Shown in pieces: positions 1 through 6,149 of a stretch of 14,104 nt of DNA; position 1 is the first letter of the stretch, and every line of letters starts with the position of its first letter. The notes beneath the pieces were generated by a model. The model saw only the letters and a program-made list of their open reading frames with translations, was not told the origin of the DNA and did no database searches. The translations under genes were made by a program, and so were the position numbers. This DNA is from Baffinella frigidus (taxonomy: Eukaryota; Cryptophyceae; Cryptomonadales; Baffinellaceae), in the NCBI GenBank assembly GCA_026770585.1, contig MU646398.1, positions 617,951 to 632,054 on the forward strand, in the 5' to 3' direction.

Positions 1-145
1 GGGGTGTGGGGTTCGGAGTTGGGGGTTTGGGTTGTAGGGTGTGGGGTGTGGGGTGCCTGGAGGTATCCCAGGGTTCAGGGCTTGTGGTTTGGGGGGTGCG
101 GTCTCGAGATTGCGTTGTTGGTTTAGGGTGTAAGGTTTGAGATGT

Positions 146-175
146 CTAAAGGTGCCCGACGCCCCCCCAACACTC
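146..175 (-). pseudogene. 3'-half copy of exon 7 (most distal)
   Basis: Matches the GAGTGC..GGAGCGTCGG..CACCTTCAG portion of exon 7 with several substitutions, then continues into TTTAGGG-like repeat. The 5' half and acceptor are missing. Confidence 0.5.
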
Positions 176-253
176 AGGGGTTTCGGGTTTCAGGTTTCGG
201 GTTTCGGGATTGGGGTTCGGGATTTAGGTCTTAGGGTGGAGGGTTGAAGGTGC

Positions 254-283
254 CTAAAGGTGTCTGACGCTCCTGCCGCACTC
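254..283 (-). pseudogene. 3'-half copy of exon 7
   Basis: Minus strand reads GAGTGCGGCAGGAGCGTC then AGACACCTTTAGGCACC, matching the end of exon 7 and its downstream flank. It carries an in-frame stop (TAG) and no 5' half. Confidence 0.6.
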
Positions 284-380
284 AGGGGTTTCGGGTTTCG
301 GGTTTCGGGTTTCGGGATTGGGGTTCGGGGTTTGGGATTTAGGTCGTAGGGTGGAGGATAGGGTGGAGGGTTGAAGGTGC

Positions 381-465
381 CTGAAGGTGGCCGACGCTCC
401 CGCCGCACTCGGCGCACACGCCGAATTCGCCGCGCGTCGTTACCTCCTGCACTATGCCCACCGCC
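381..465 (-). CDS. Exon 7: CxxC segment, 3' boundary uncertain
   Basis: Entered from GTGGCAG in phase 2, completing Arg325, then 28 codons including AVGIVQEVTTRGEFGVCAEC and GGSVGHLQ. The CxxC after a hydrophobic strand would suit the zinc-binding insert seen in SMYD-like SET proteins (inference). No GT donor is obvious at the end. A GC donor at CAG/GCACCT or a longer exon are both possible. Five 5'-half copies (535-1229) and two 3'-half copies (146-175, 254-283) surround it. Confidence 0.55.
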
Positions 466-3400
466 CTGCCACGGGTTTAGGGTTTAGGGTTTAGGATCCA
501 GGGTGTATGGTAGAGGGTTGAAGGTTTGACTCCCCCGCGCGTGGTTGCCTCCTGCACTATCGCCGCCGCCCTGCCGTGTTGAGGAGGGTTTGGGGTGAGG
601 GGTCAGGGGTGAGGGGTGAAGGGTGAAGGGTTCAGTTTTCAGGGTTCGGGGTCCAGGGTTCAGTTTGCAGGGTTCAGGGTTCGGGGTTCAGGGTTCAGGG
701 TGCAAGGTTTAGAACACGGCGAATTCGCCGCGCGTCGTGACCTCCTGCTCTATGCCCGCCGCCCTGTCGTACCCCAATGGGGGCGGATGGTGCAGGGATC
801 AGGCGCTGGGGTCTGGCGATGAGAGTTCAGGGTTCAGGGTCTGGAGTTGAGGGATTAGCGTCGTTACCTCCTGCACTATCGCCGCCGCCCTGCCGCGTTG
901 AGGAGGGTGTGGGGTTTGGGGTGAGGGGTGAGGGGTGAAGGGTGAAGGGTTCAGTTTTCAGGGTTCGGGGTCCAGGGTTCAGTTTGCAGGATTCAGGGTT
1001 CAGGGTTCAGGGTTCAGGGTTCAGGGTTCAGGGTTCAGAGTTCAAGGTTTAGGACACGGCGAATTCGCCGCGCGTCGTGACCTCCTACACTATGCCCGCC
1101 GCCCTGCCGTGCAGCAATGGGGGTGGTGGGTGCAGGGATCAGGCGCTGGGGTTCGGCGATGAGAGTTCAGGGTTCAGGGTCTGGAGTTGAGGGTTTAGCG
1201 TCGTTACCTCCTGCACTATGGCCACCGCCCTGCCGCGTTGAGGGTTGAGGGTTGAGGGGTGAGGGGTGAGGGTTGAGGGGTGAGGGTTGAAGGTTGAGGG
1301 GTGAGGGTTAAGGGTTGAGGGTTCACGGTTTAGGGTTTAGGGTTTAGGTTTTAGGGTTAAACCTGAACCCCGAAGTTAGAGTTGTAGGGTTGAGGGTTTT
1401 ACCTCTCGTTCATGACGATGTCTCCCTCAGCAATATCGTTGAGCGCCAACGACGAATCCACGTGCAAGGTTTCGGGGCAAAGCTCAGGGTCAACGAGCTG
1501 AAAGGGATTAAGGTTTCAGGGTTAAGGTTCAGGGCCAACAAGCCCGACACCCGAAACCCCAGTCTCTAAACCCGAAACCCTAAACCAAACAACACCTCTC
1601 GTTCATGACGACGTCTCCCTCCGCAATGTCGTTGAGCGCCCACGACGCCTCCACGTTCGTCATATCCACCTCCTGCGGTCAATGTCTGAGTAAGGGTGGA
1701 CGCCAAATTCCGGATGGACGCCTGATTCCGGCGGCAACTTTATTACGGCATTCCTTAGCACCCTACGGTGTTGCATACAGTAGCACCCGCAGGCATATAC
1801 TCTAAACCCTAAACCCTAAACCACACGAAATATCACCACATTTCACAAGCGTTTGCCAAACCATACGGAATATTGCTGAATTTCACAAGCGTGAGATCCA
1901 CGAAGCATCCACGTTCGTCATGTCCACCTCCTGCGGTACAACCCGGCTCCAAAGTTGACAGATTTGTACCACGGACCCAGGATGTCAACTTAAGAATAGT
2001 CCGCCAAGCAATATCGCTGAGCGCCCACGACGCCTCCGCGTTCGTCATGTCCACTTCCTGCAGTACAACATGGACATGACCGCCGGACGTGTTGGCGGAC
2101 ACGACCGCAGGACGTGACGTGACCACATCCTACGCTGGTGTCCCATGGAGAGGTAAACACCCGTCGACTCACGTGTCTGGGTGTGTAGAGCGGGGTGCAC
2201 AGAAGTTGGCAGCAAAAACAAATGTAATAATGGTAAAAGTCGATGATTTTGTGCCAGCACCGTCAAGGTTTACCATTGTTTCGTTATTTATGCGGCCAAC
2301 TTCTCTGCATTTCTACGGCCAACATCCCCGTGCTAATATTTTTTTATGCGGTTGACTTCCCTGCACCAGCGCTATCTGCGTGACGTCCGAGGCAACCCCG
2401 TTTGCAAGAGGGTCTGTCAGGATGCTCACATAGGCTGACATCCGTGTTCACATAGGCTGACATTTCACGGTGTGGTACACATCTGTCAACTCGCGTCGCT
2501 CGGTTTGAACCTGTGGGACATCCGCGGCAGCCCTGTTCGCAAGAGCGTCAGGATGTAGAAGTCGCGCGCCACGGAGACCAAGAGCGCGAAAATTTGATAA
2601 TTTTGTACCAAAACCATCATAAATCTTGCCATGTTTTCGATATTTCTGCGGGCAACTTCTCTGCACACCGCTCTATCTGCGGGACAGTAAAGGGGTCTCG
2701 CAGGCCTCTTTTCGCTGGGCACCTGCGGGACGTCCGCGGCGGCCCCGGCTGCAAGAGCGTCTGTGAGGATGTAGAAGTCGCGCGCCACGGAGACCGAGAG
2801 CGCGTCTGCCGCTTGCTCCTGGTGTAGGGTTTGGGATTTAGGACTGAGGGGATAGGGTTTGGGGTTTACGGCGTAGGATTCAGGGTTTCGGGTCCAAGGT
2901 TCAGGGTTCAGGGTCCAGGGTTCAGGGTTCAGGGTCCAGGGTTCAGGGTTCAGGGTCCAGGGTTCAGGGTTCAGGGTCCAGGGTTTCGGGTCCAGGGTTC
3001 AGGATTTCGAGTTTCGAGGTTCGGGTTTAGAATTTAGGGGTGAGGGTTTCGGGTGTACTGTGGGCGGGATCTCCGTAGCATGAAACCACGCCTTGGTATT
3101 CACCAGCAGCAAATCCCCCGCCTCACACCGGATCTCCAACCTCCCGCTCTCACACCCTGCGACGAGCGCCTCGGCCTGGTTTCGGGTTCAGGGTTTAGGA
3201 TTTTAGGAAATTAGGGTTGAGTGTTTGGGGTTTGGGGTCTAGGGTTTAAGGTTTAGGGTTTAGGGTTTAGGGTTTAGGAGTTAGAGGGGTTATAGGAGTT
3301 GTAGGGGTTATAGGGGTTTTATAGGCGTTATAGGCGTTGGGGTTCGGGGTTCAGGGTTCAGGGTGCAGGGTTCAGGGGGGTTAGGGGGTTTAGGGGGGTG

Positions 3401-5267
3401 AGGGGGTTTCAGGGTTCAGGGGGGGTAGGGGGTTCAGGGCGTTCAGGCCGTTCAGGGGGTTTAGGGGGCTTAGGGGGGTTAGGGGGTTTGCAAGGGTTTG
3501 CAAGGGTTTGGTGTTGACCGCGGCGGGGTCGGAGCCGGGAGGCCAGGGCGCGTTTTTGTTGGGCCGCACTCGCCACACCTGCGGGGTTAGGGTTCAGGGT
3601 TTTGGGTTTGGGGCGTATAGCTGGGGGGTTAGGGGGTGGGGGTTGGGGATCGGGGTTTATTTTTTGGGGGTTAGGGTTTAGAATTTACTGTTGGGGAACA
3701 GGGTTCGGAGTAGGGTTCGTATTGTTGGTGCAGATGTGGGACATGACTTGGGACACGTTGGTGTAAATATGGGACACGATTTGGGACGAGTTGGCGCAGA
3801 TTTGGGACACGATGGGGGACGGGTAGGTACAGGTGTGGGACGCGATGTGGGACGCGTGGGTGCAAATCACAGCTGTCGTGCTGTGACACCCCGGGTGTGA
3901 GATGTGCACCACTTCGATCTTGGAGAAGCTCTTGAGAGGAACCCAGTGTTATCATCCGGGATCATGTTTAATTTAAAAGAAAATGGCCTCTCAAACCGGA
4001 TTCTGGCCCTAATTGAATTTAATTAGGGCCCTAATTAACCTTCGTCCAACTCCTATGAACAAATAGGGATCCGGTTTCTTTTAAGTTAAAGATGGCCCCA
4101 GATTAGTTATGTTTACCAGGGTTAGCCATTATGTGTACCACTGGTTAGCCAAAACCCTTGAAAATACTTGGCTTCTAATGCAAACAATCTGTACCACTAG
4201 GTTTCACCTCAGCACCATGAGCTCTTCGTCAGTCGGGTTCGCGGACTATTCTTGCGTTGACACACTACTTTCGTGTTACACATCTCTCAACTTTGCAGCG
4301 GGGTGTTCTCACTAAATTGGTGAGACCAAACAGATTGAGACAGAGCTAGGACTGCACTGCGAATCCGGATATTTCGTAAAAGTCAACACCCCCACAAACC
4401 TGTTAACTTTAGAAACGAGATACACCATTGGTGTGTACTTCAATTTTCGATTTTCGCCTTGAGTTGACTAATACAAAAACTTGGCCCTGGCAGTGGACCG
4501 GACCTTGGAGCCGGAGAGCTGCATATGCCACGTCCCCGAGTGCGAGATGTCATCCGTATGCTCCGGCCGCCCCCGCATCCCCCCACTCTCCTCTCCGCAG
4601 TTCTGCCCGAAAAATACCCACACGGCCTCCGCGTGCGAACACCTCACATCAGGCCCCGCGCCGCCCCCCTCGGCCCGCTTGCGCTTCCCCGCCGCAGCGC
4701 CGGAGGCGCTGGAGGAGGTGGAGGGGAGGCACGCGGGGGCCCCGTCGAGTGGGAGGGCGGCGAGGACGTTTGCAAGGGCGTGGGGATCGTGCTGCACGAC
4801 GCAGGACAGGTACCACCTCCCGTCGGCGAGCAGCGCCGCCCCCCCGCCTTTCGGCCTCCGTGCCGCGCTTGGCGCGAGACTCGAGGAGAGGGCTCCAAGC
4901 GTCTGGGTGGGGGATCGCAGGGACGCGGCGGTTCCGTGTTCCACGTGCCACGTCTTGAGCACCGAGTTTTCGCCGCCCGACCCCTCCGCGGCCTCTTTGA
5001 GCAGATGCATGATGCGTCTGCCCCCATCCTGTCACGTGCCGCACTTGTTTGAGGCACCGACGAAACACGAAAACGCAGAGCACGCATGTACGAAGGGTGC
5101 AAGCTGATCCTCGCCGTGGGAGATTATAGGTGCTGCAACGTGAGAAGGAATACAGATAGATCCCTTACCGGGTGATTGAATGCGCCGGGGATGTGCAGAA
5201 TTGATCGCTCGCGGAAGAGGCTGAGTAGCTCCTGGGGAGAGGAGGAAGGAGGGGCAGATGCCGCCAT
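381..5267 (-). CDS. 2-oxoglutarate/Fe(II)-dependent oxygenase (JmjC/cupin-like), seven exons, with SET-like C-terminal extension, 3' end uncertain
   Basis: Exons in transcript order: 5267-5169, 5028-4504, 3578-3519, 3175-3059, 2818-2723, 1672-1596, 465-about 381. All junctions fit AG/GT except the last donor. The first five introns are phase 0 and the sixth is phase 2; the joined frame is open for about 353 codons. Seen: AVWVFFG, then GRPEHTDDISHSGTWH (HxD metal ligands, H190 and D192), QLSGSK joined to VWRVRP, EAGDLLLVNTKAWFHATEIP (distal His, H260), and LSVSVARDFY (R280, candidate 2-oxoglutarate contact). This order and spacing are typical of double-stranded beta-helix 2OG oxygenases, which couple 2OG decarboxylation to hydroxylation or demethylation; the substrate is unknown. 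After the core, WALNDIAEGDVVMNE and CAEC resemble the start of a SET domain (tentative). The start is the first ATG before a clean GTAAGG donor. The SET-like part could instead be a separate gene. Catalytic domain call strong; exon 3 donor and 3' end weak. Confidence 0.8.
535..570 (-). pseudogene. 5'-half copy of exon 7
   Basis: Acceptor ACGGCAG then GGCGGCGGCGATAGTGCAGG, continuing to CACGCGCGG, where the match to exon 7 ends. No donor. Confidence 0.65.
713..763 (-). pseudogene. 5'-half copy of exon 7
   Basis: Acceptor TACGACAG then about 51 nt of exon 7 (AAGIEQEVTTRGEFAVF) ending in a stop formed where the TAAACC repeat begins. Near-identical to the copy 340 bp away at 1053-1103. Confidence 0.7.
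859..889 (-). pseudogene. 5'-half copy of exon 7
   Basis: Acceptor CGCGGCAG and about 31 nt of exon 7 ending at ACGACG, directly abutting CTAATCCC repeat. Confidence 0.65.
1053..1103 (-). pseudogene. 5'-half copy of exon 7 with nonsense codon
   Basis: Acceptor CACGGCAG, then AAGIV, a TAG, and EVTTRGEFAVS before repeat. Part of the same roughly 340-bp tandem duplication as 713-763. Confidence 0.7.
1199..1229 (-). pseudogene. 5'-half copy of exon 7
   Basis: Acceptor CGCGGCAG and 31 nt of exon 7 (AVAIVQEVTT), abutting CTAAACCC repeat at the same breakpoint as 859-889. Confidence 0.65.
1403..1463 (-). pseudogene. 3'-part copy of exon 6 with intact donor
   Basis: Encodes HVDSSLALNDIAEGDIVMNE and ends AG/GTAAAACC, a better donor than the intact exon has. 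The exon 5' end and acceptor are gone. It lies downstream of the intact exon 6. Confidence 0.65.
1596..1672 (-). CDS. Exon 6: SET-N-like segment
   Basis: 77 nt from TGACCGCAG/GAGGTGG to GAGAG/GTGTTG, phase 0 in and phase 2 out. It encodes EVDMTNVEASWALNDIAEGD followed by VVMNE. The pattern WA..DI..GDVV..E resembles the opening strands of SET domains (consensus-like 'lfA.rdI..Ge.i..E'). It is the only one of four copies in the window (others at 1403-1463, 1898-1930, 2009-2057) with both acceptor and donor intact. Confidence 0.65.
1898..1930 (-). pseudogene. 5'-part copy of exon 6
   Basis: Acceptor GTACCGCAG and GAGGTGGACATGACGAACGT through TTCGTGG, then unrelated sequence. No donor. Lies upstream of the intact exon. 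Confidence 0.65.
1946..2005 (-). repeat. Dispersed repeat 'GGACTATTC' copy 1
   Basis: Minus strand reads GGCGGACTATTCTTAAGTTG, then ATCCTGGGTCCGTGGTACAA and ATCTGTCAACTTTGGAGC. Inserted between two exon 6 fragments in intron 5. A partial copy (GTGTGGTACACATCTGTCAA) is at 2470-2490. Confidence 0.65.
2009..2057 (-). pseudogene. 5'-part copy of exon 6
   Basis: Acceptor GTACTGCAG and 49 nt encoding EVDMTNAEASWALSDIA, then a junction into a dispersed element beginning GCGGACTATTC. No donor. Confidence 0.68.
2377..2424 (-). pseudogene. 3'-part copy of exon 5
   Basis: Encodes ILTDPLANGVASDVTQ, matching ILTDALAAGAAADVPQ of exon 5. The donor GT has become AT (GCAG/ATAGCG). The 5' half is absent. Confidence 0.62.
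2511..2587 (-). pseudogene. 3'-part copy of exon 5, frameshifted
   Basis: Retains VSVARDFYILT and the donor CCACAG/GTTC, but a small deletion after ATCCTGAC breaks the frame and the first roughly 20 nt with the acceptor are missing. Confidence 0.7.
2723..2818 (-). CDS. Exon 5: candidate 2-oxoglutarate-contact strand
   Basis: Thirty-two codons from CAG/GAGCAAGC to CCGCAG/GTGCCC, phase 0 at both ends. It encodes LSVSVARDFYILTDAL; R280, twenty residues after H260, is placed where 2OG oxygenases carry the Arg that binds the 2OG carboxylate. Two truncated copies follow downstream in the next intron (2511-2587 and 2377-2424). Confidence 0.78.
2819..3058. repeat. Intron 4: 21-bp higher-order telomere-like array
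   Basis: 240-nt intron. About 2897-2990 repeats a 21-bp unit of three heptamers, two TTCAGGG and one TCCAGGG. The array is followed by TTTCGGG and TTTAGAA variants. Confidence 0.85.
3059..3175 (-). CDS. Exon 4: distal metal-binding histidine
   Basis: Thirty-nine codons, phase 0 at both ends, with acceptor AACCAG and donor ACA/GTACAC. It includes EAGDLLLVNTKAWFHATEIP; H260 is the expected distal iron ligand. GC-rich unique sequence is sharply bounded on both sides by TTCAGGG/TTTCGGG repeats, so exon and intron can be told apart by composition alone. Confidence 0.8.
3176..3518. repeat. Intron 3: TTTAGGG and GGGGTT(A/C) repeats
   Basis: 343-nt intron. TTTAGGG runs lie at about 3241-3277, followed by GGGGTTATAGG units and long G-runs (GGGGGTTTAG, GGGGGGTTAG), dense in potential G-quadruplex tracts on the plus (template) strand. 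Confidence 0.8.
3519..3578 (-). CDS. Exon 3 of the oxygenase gene
   Basis: Twenty codons starting VWRVRPNKNAPWP after the acceptor CCCCGCAG, ending at GCG/GTCAAC. The first residues complete the 'QL.G.K.WR.RP' strand begun in exon 2, which fixes frame and junction. The donor is a weak match, so the 3' boundary may be off. Both flanking introns carry G-rich repeat on the plus strand. Confidence 0.7.
3725..3856. repeat. 33-bp minisatellite, four units, inside intron 2
   Basis: Units start at 3725, 3758, 3791 and 3824, with a partial fifth at 3857. Each reads about TTGGTGCAGAT-TGGGACAC-GAT-TGGGACG. Because 33 is divisible by 3, frames stay open on both strands, which produces misleading ORFs; the unit lies inside an intron. 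Confidence 0.85.
3967..4090. repeat. Foldback element with perfect central hairpin
   Basis: The centre is a perfect 10-bp inverted repeat GGCCCTAATT (4005-4014), six-base spacer, AATTAGGGCC (4021-4030). Outer arms TTTAATTTAAAAGAAA and TTTCTTTTAAGTTAAA, plus ACCGGAT and ATCCGGT, form a larger imperfect palindrome. AT-rich, inside intron 2, MITE-like. Confidence 0.7.
4219..4300 (+). repeat. Dispersed repeat 'GGACTATTC' copy 2
   Basis: Shares CGGACTATTCT.....GTTGACA and GTG..ACACATC..TCAACTTTGCAGC with copies at 1946-2005 (-), 8696-8766 (-) and 11472-11545 (+). It is followed by CAGAGCTAGGACTGCACTGC, which also has a partial match near 8757. Lies in intron 2. Confidence 0.65.
4504..5028 (-). 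CDS. Exon 2: main catalytic exon with the HxD motif
   Basis: 175 codons, the largest exon, entered from GTGACAG and left at AAG/GTCCGG. It contains VLKTWHVEHG, DGRWYLSCVVQHDP, a low-complexity Ser/Ala/Gly linker with the basic run GKRKR (possible nuclear signal), AVWVFFG, and GRPEHTD (His190 and Asp192, iron ligands). It ends in GTWHMQLSGSK. Reading on past the donor gives VRSTARAKFLY and a stop, while splicing to exon 3 restores the family-typical GSK-VWRVRP. The overlapping plus-strand frames (up to 208 residues) are GC-rich shadows. Confidence 0.82.
5169..5267 (-). CDS. Exon 1 of the oxygenase gene (start codon)
   Basis: Thirty-three codons beginning MAASAPPSSSPQELL and ending FRERSILHIPGAFNHP, closed by the donor GTAAGG in phase 0. 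The residues RSILHIPGAF are the kind of first strand ('rsvlhIpGaf') that opens many 2OG oxygenase folds. The ATG lies at 5267-5265, with G at +4 but a weak T at -3. No TATA box is visible upstream. No targeting peptide is evident. Confidence 0.75.
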
Positions 5268-5429
5268 CGAAAAGGGCAGAAGGAAGAGCAGTAGAGGGCC
5301 GGTTAGCCCAGTAATCGTGCTCCTCGTGCCAACTTTTGGGGAATTTGTGCTGTAAAAAACTCGGCCACAGGCAAAATCTGTTTCGTTCTCGCACAGGCAA
5401 GATCTGTATGAAGAATTAATGTAAAGTAA
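5268..5429. other. Upstream region of the oxygenase gene
   Basis: Expected 5' UTR/promoter of the minus-strand gene. No TATA box is seen. 5352-5410 (CTCGGCCACAGGCAAAATCT, then CACAGGCAAGATCTG) resembles 7461-7485 of the hairpin repeat family, so a repeat fragment lies close to the probable transcription start. Confidence 0.4.
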
Positions 5430-5579
5430 CTCGATCTCCTTTTAAAGGATTTTCATGAGCAGCGCACCCGGGGAGGGGCCGAACGTGATGCTGAACGGCT
5501 TATCAGGTGGAAGGCGCGGCAGAATGGCACGCTGGACGAGGAGCGCACGCGCGCGGTGCGAACGGCCCTTGTGATCTGA
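5430..5579 (+). CDS. Unidentified exon-like or gene-remnant ORF
   Basis: A frame open from 5430 to a TGA at 5577-5579, preceded by an acceptor-like CATGAGCAG. It includes GAERDAERLIRWKARQNGTL and DEERTRAVRTALVI. The charged, helical composition is coding-like. The pattern W...R.NG.L..ER faintly recalls helicase-associated repeats, but too little is present to assign a family. No upstream exon was found, so it may be a gene relic left among repeats. Confidence 0.25.
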   Translation, partial: LDLLLKDFHEQRTRGGAERDAERLIRWKARQNGTLDEERTRAVRTALVI

Positions 5580-5725
5580 GGCTGGATAATTTCGGGCAGG
5601 GGCTCTGCAGTGTGTGGCGGGTTCTGACGCGTGTGACGGGCTCTGACGCGTTGGGGTCAGTTTTGACGAGTTTGGATTGGCTCTGATTGTCTCTGACGCA
5701 TCTGGATTGGCTCTGACGCATTTTT

Positions 5726-5775
5726 CTAGCTCTGCCTCACTCGGGCCGACCGACTATTCTCAAGTTACAAGTACA
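5726..5775 (+). repeat. Dispersed repeat 'GGACTATTC' copy 3, partial
   Basis: CTAGCTCTGCCTCACTCGGG, then CGACTATTCTCAAGTTACAA, aligning with the reverse complement of 8728-8766. It interrupts a minisatellite and leads into the CTAAACA array. Confidence 0.6.
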
Positions 5776-5789
5776 CTGAACGCTAAATC

Positions 5790-5884
5790 TAAACACTAAA
5801 CACTAAACACTAAACACTAAACACTAAACACTAAACACTAAACACTAAACACTAAACACTAAACACTAAACACTAAACACTAAC
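5790..5884. repeat. (CTAAACA)n variant telomere-like array, about 13 copies
   Basis: Near-perfect 7-bp array on the plus strand, one base from the C-rich telomeric unit CTAAACC. It is in the opposite orientation to the G-rich tracts elsewhere. Its homogeneity suggests recent expansion. Confidence 0.9.
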
Positions 5885-6149
5885 TGAAGCGTGTGGGTAG
5901 GCATTGACGCGAGTGGCTGAGCACTAACGCGTGCGGATTGGCTTTGACGCGTGTGACTTGCCCCTGACCCCGCAACTGGGCTCTTCCGTACTCTGCTGAC
6001 TCACACTGACACTGCGAGACACAACAGGCTAACTCTGTACAGCCTGGGAGAAACCCTTACACATCCACCTTTCTCACTCTCTCGCTCGCTGACTTCTGTA
6101 CATTGGGGGAAACCTCTACATGAGTTTGGTTTGACATCTGTCTCATCTC

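Larger units (their letters stand above)
1..364. repeat. Degenerate TTTAGGG/TTTCGGG/GGTGTGG repeat below exon 7
   Basis: Plus-strand G-rich degenerate heptamers (GGTTTCGGG, GGTTTAGGG, GGTGTGG), either the next intron or the sequence downstream of the gene. Apart from the two 3'-half copies of exon 7, no coding segment is seen. Confidence 0.8.
466..1595. repeat. Intron 6: telomere-like repeats plus exon 7 and exon 6 fragments
   Basis: 1,130-nt intron of TTTAGGG, TTCAGGG and TTGAGGG/GTGAGGG variants. It includes a roughly 340-bp tandem duplication: GAATTCGCCGCGCGTCG recurs at 721 and 1061, with a relative at 423. The copies differ mainly by extra TTCAGGG units. Confidence 0.82.
1673..2722. repeat. 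Intron 5: duplicated intron/exon segments, little telomere repeat
   Basis: 1,050-nt intron. About 2236-2430 is a diverged duplicate of about 2597-2790 (shared GCGG.CAACTTCTCTGCA and TATCTGCG.GAC), including exon 5 ends. A short C-rich (CCCTAAA) run sits at 1801-1824, in the opposite orientation to most other tracts. Confidence 0.72.
5585..5965. repeat. Degenerate 20-21-bp minisatellite (GCTCTGACGCGTTTGGATTG), interrupted
   Basis: Units based on CTCTGACGC(G/A)T.TGGATTGG occupy about 5620-5725 and resume at about 5885-5965. Between them lie dispersed repeat copy 3 and a CTAAACA array, so the order of events is minisatellite first, insertion second. Confidence 0.7.

Noticed and set aside
1-364. 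True chromosome end at the left edge
   Set aside because: The repeats are degenerate and mixed with exon 7 fragments. A telomere would be a homogeneous array.
616-1162. Plus-strand frames with GSGFRVQGSGFRVQG repeats
   Set aside because: Translation of the TTCAGGG heptamer array within intron 6. The peptide periodicity is that of the DNA.
1601-2060. Mutually exclusive alternative exons (four copies of exon 6)
   Set aside because: Only one copy has both splice sites and a full frame; the others are truncated, so they cannot substitute for it.
4644-5102. Other minus-strand frames over exon 2 (144-152 codons)
   Set aside because: Out of frame with the HTD-bearing exon, rich in Pro/Arg as expected of shifted GC-rich sequence.
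4481-5107. Long plus-strand frames (up to 208 codons) over exon 2
   Set aside because: They are GC-rich shadows. The minus strand carries recognisable catalytic motifs and splice junctions, and the plus frames show no motif.
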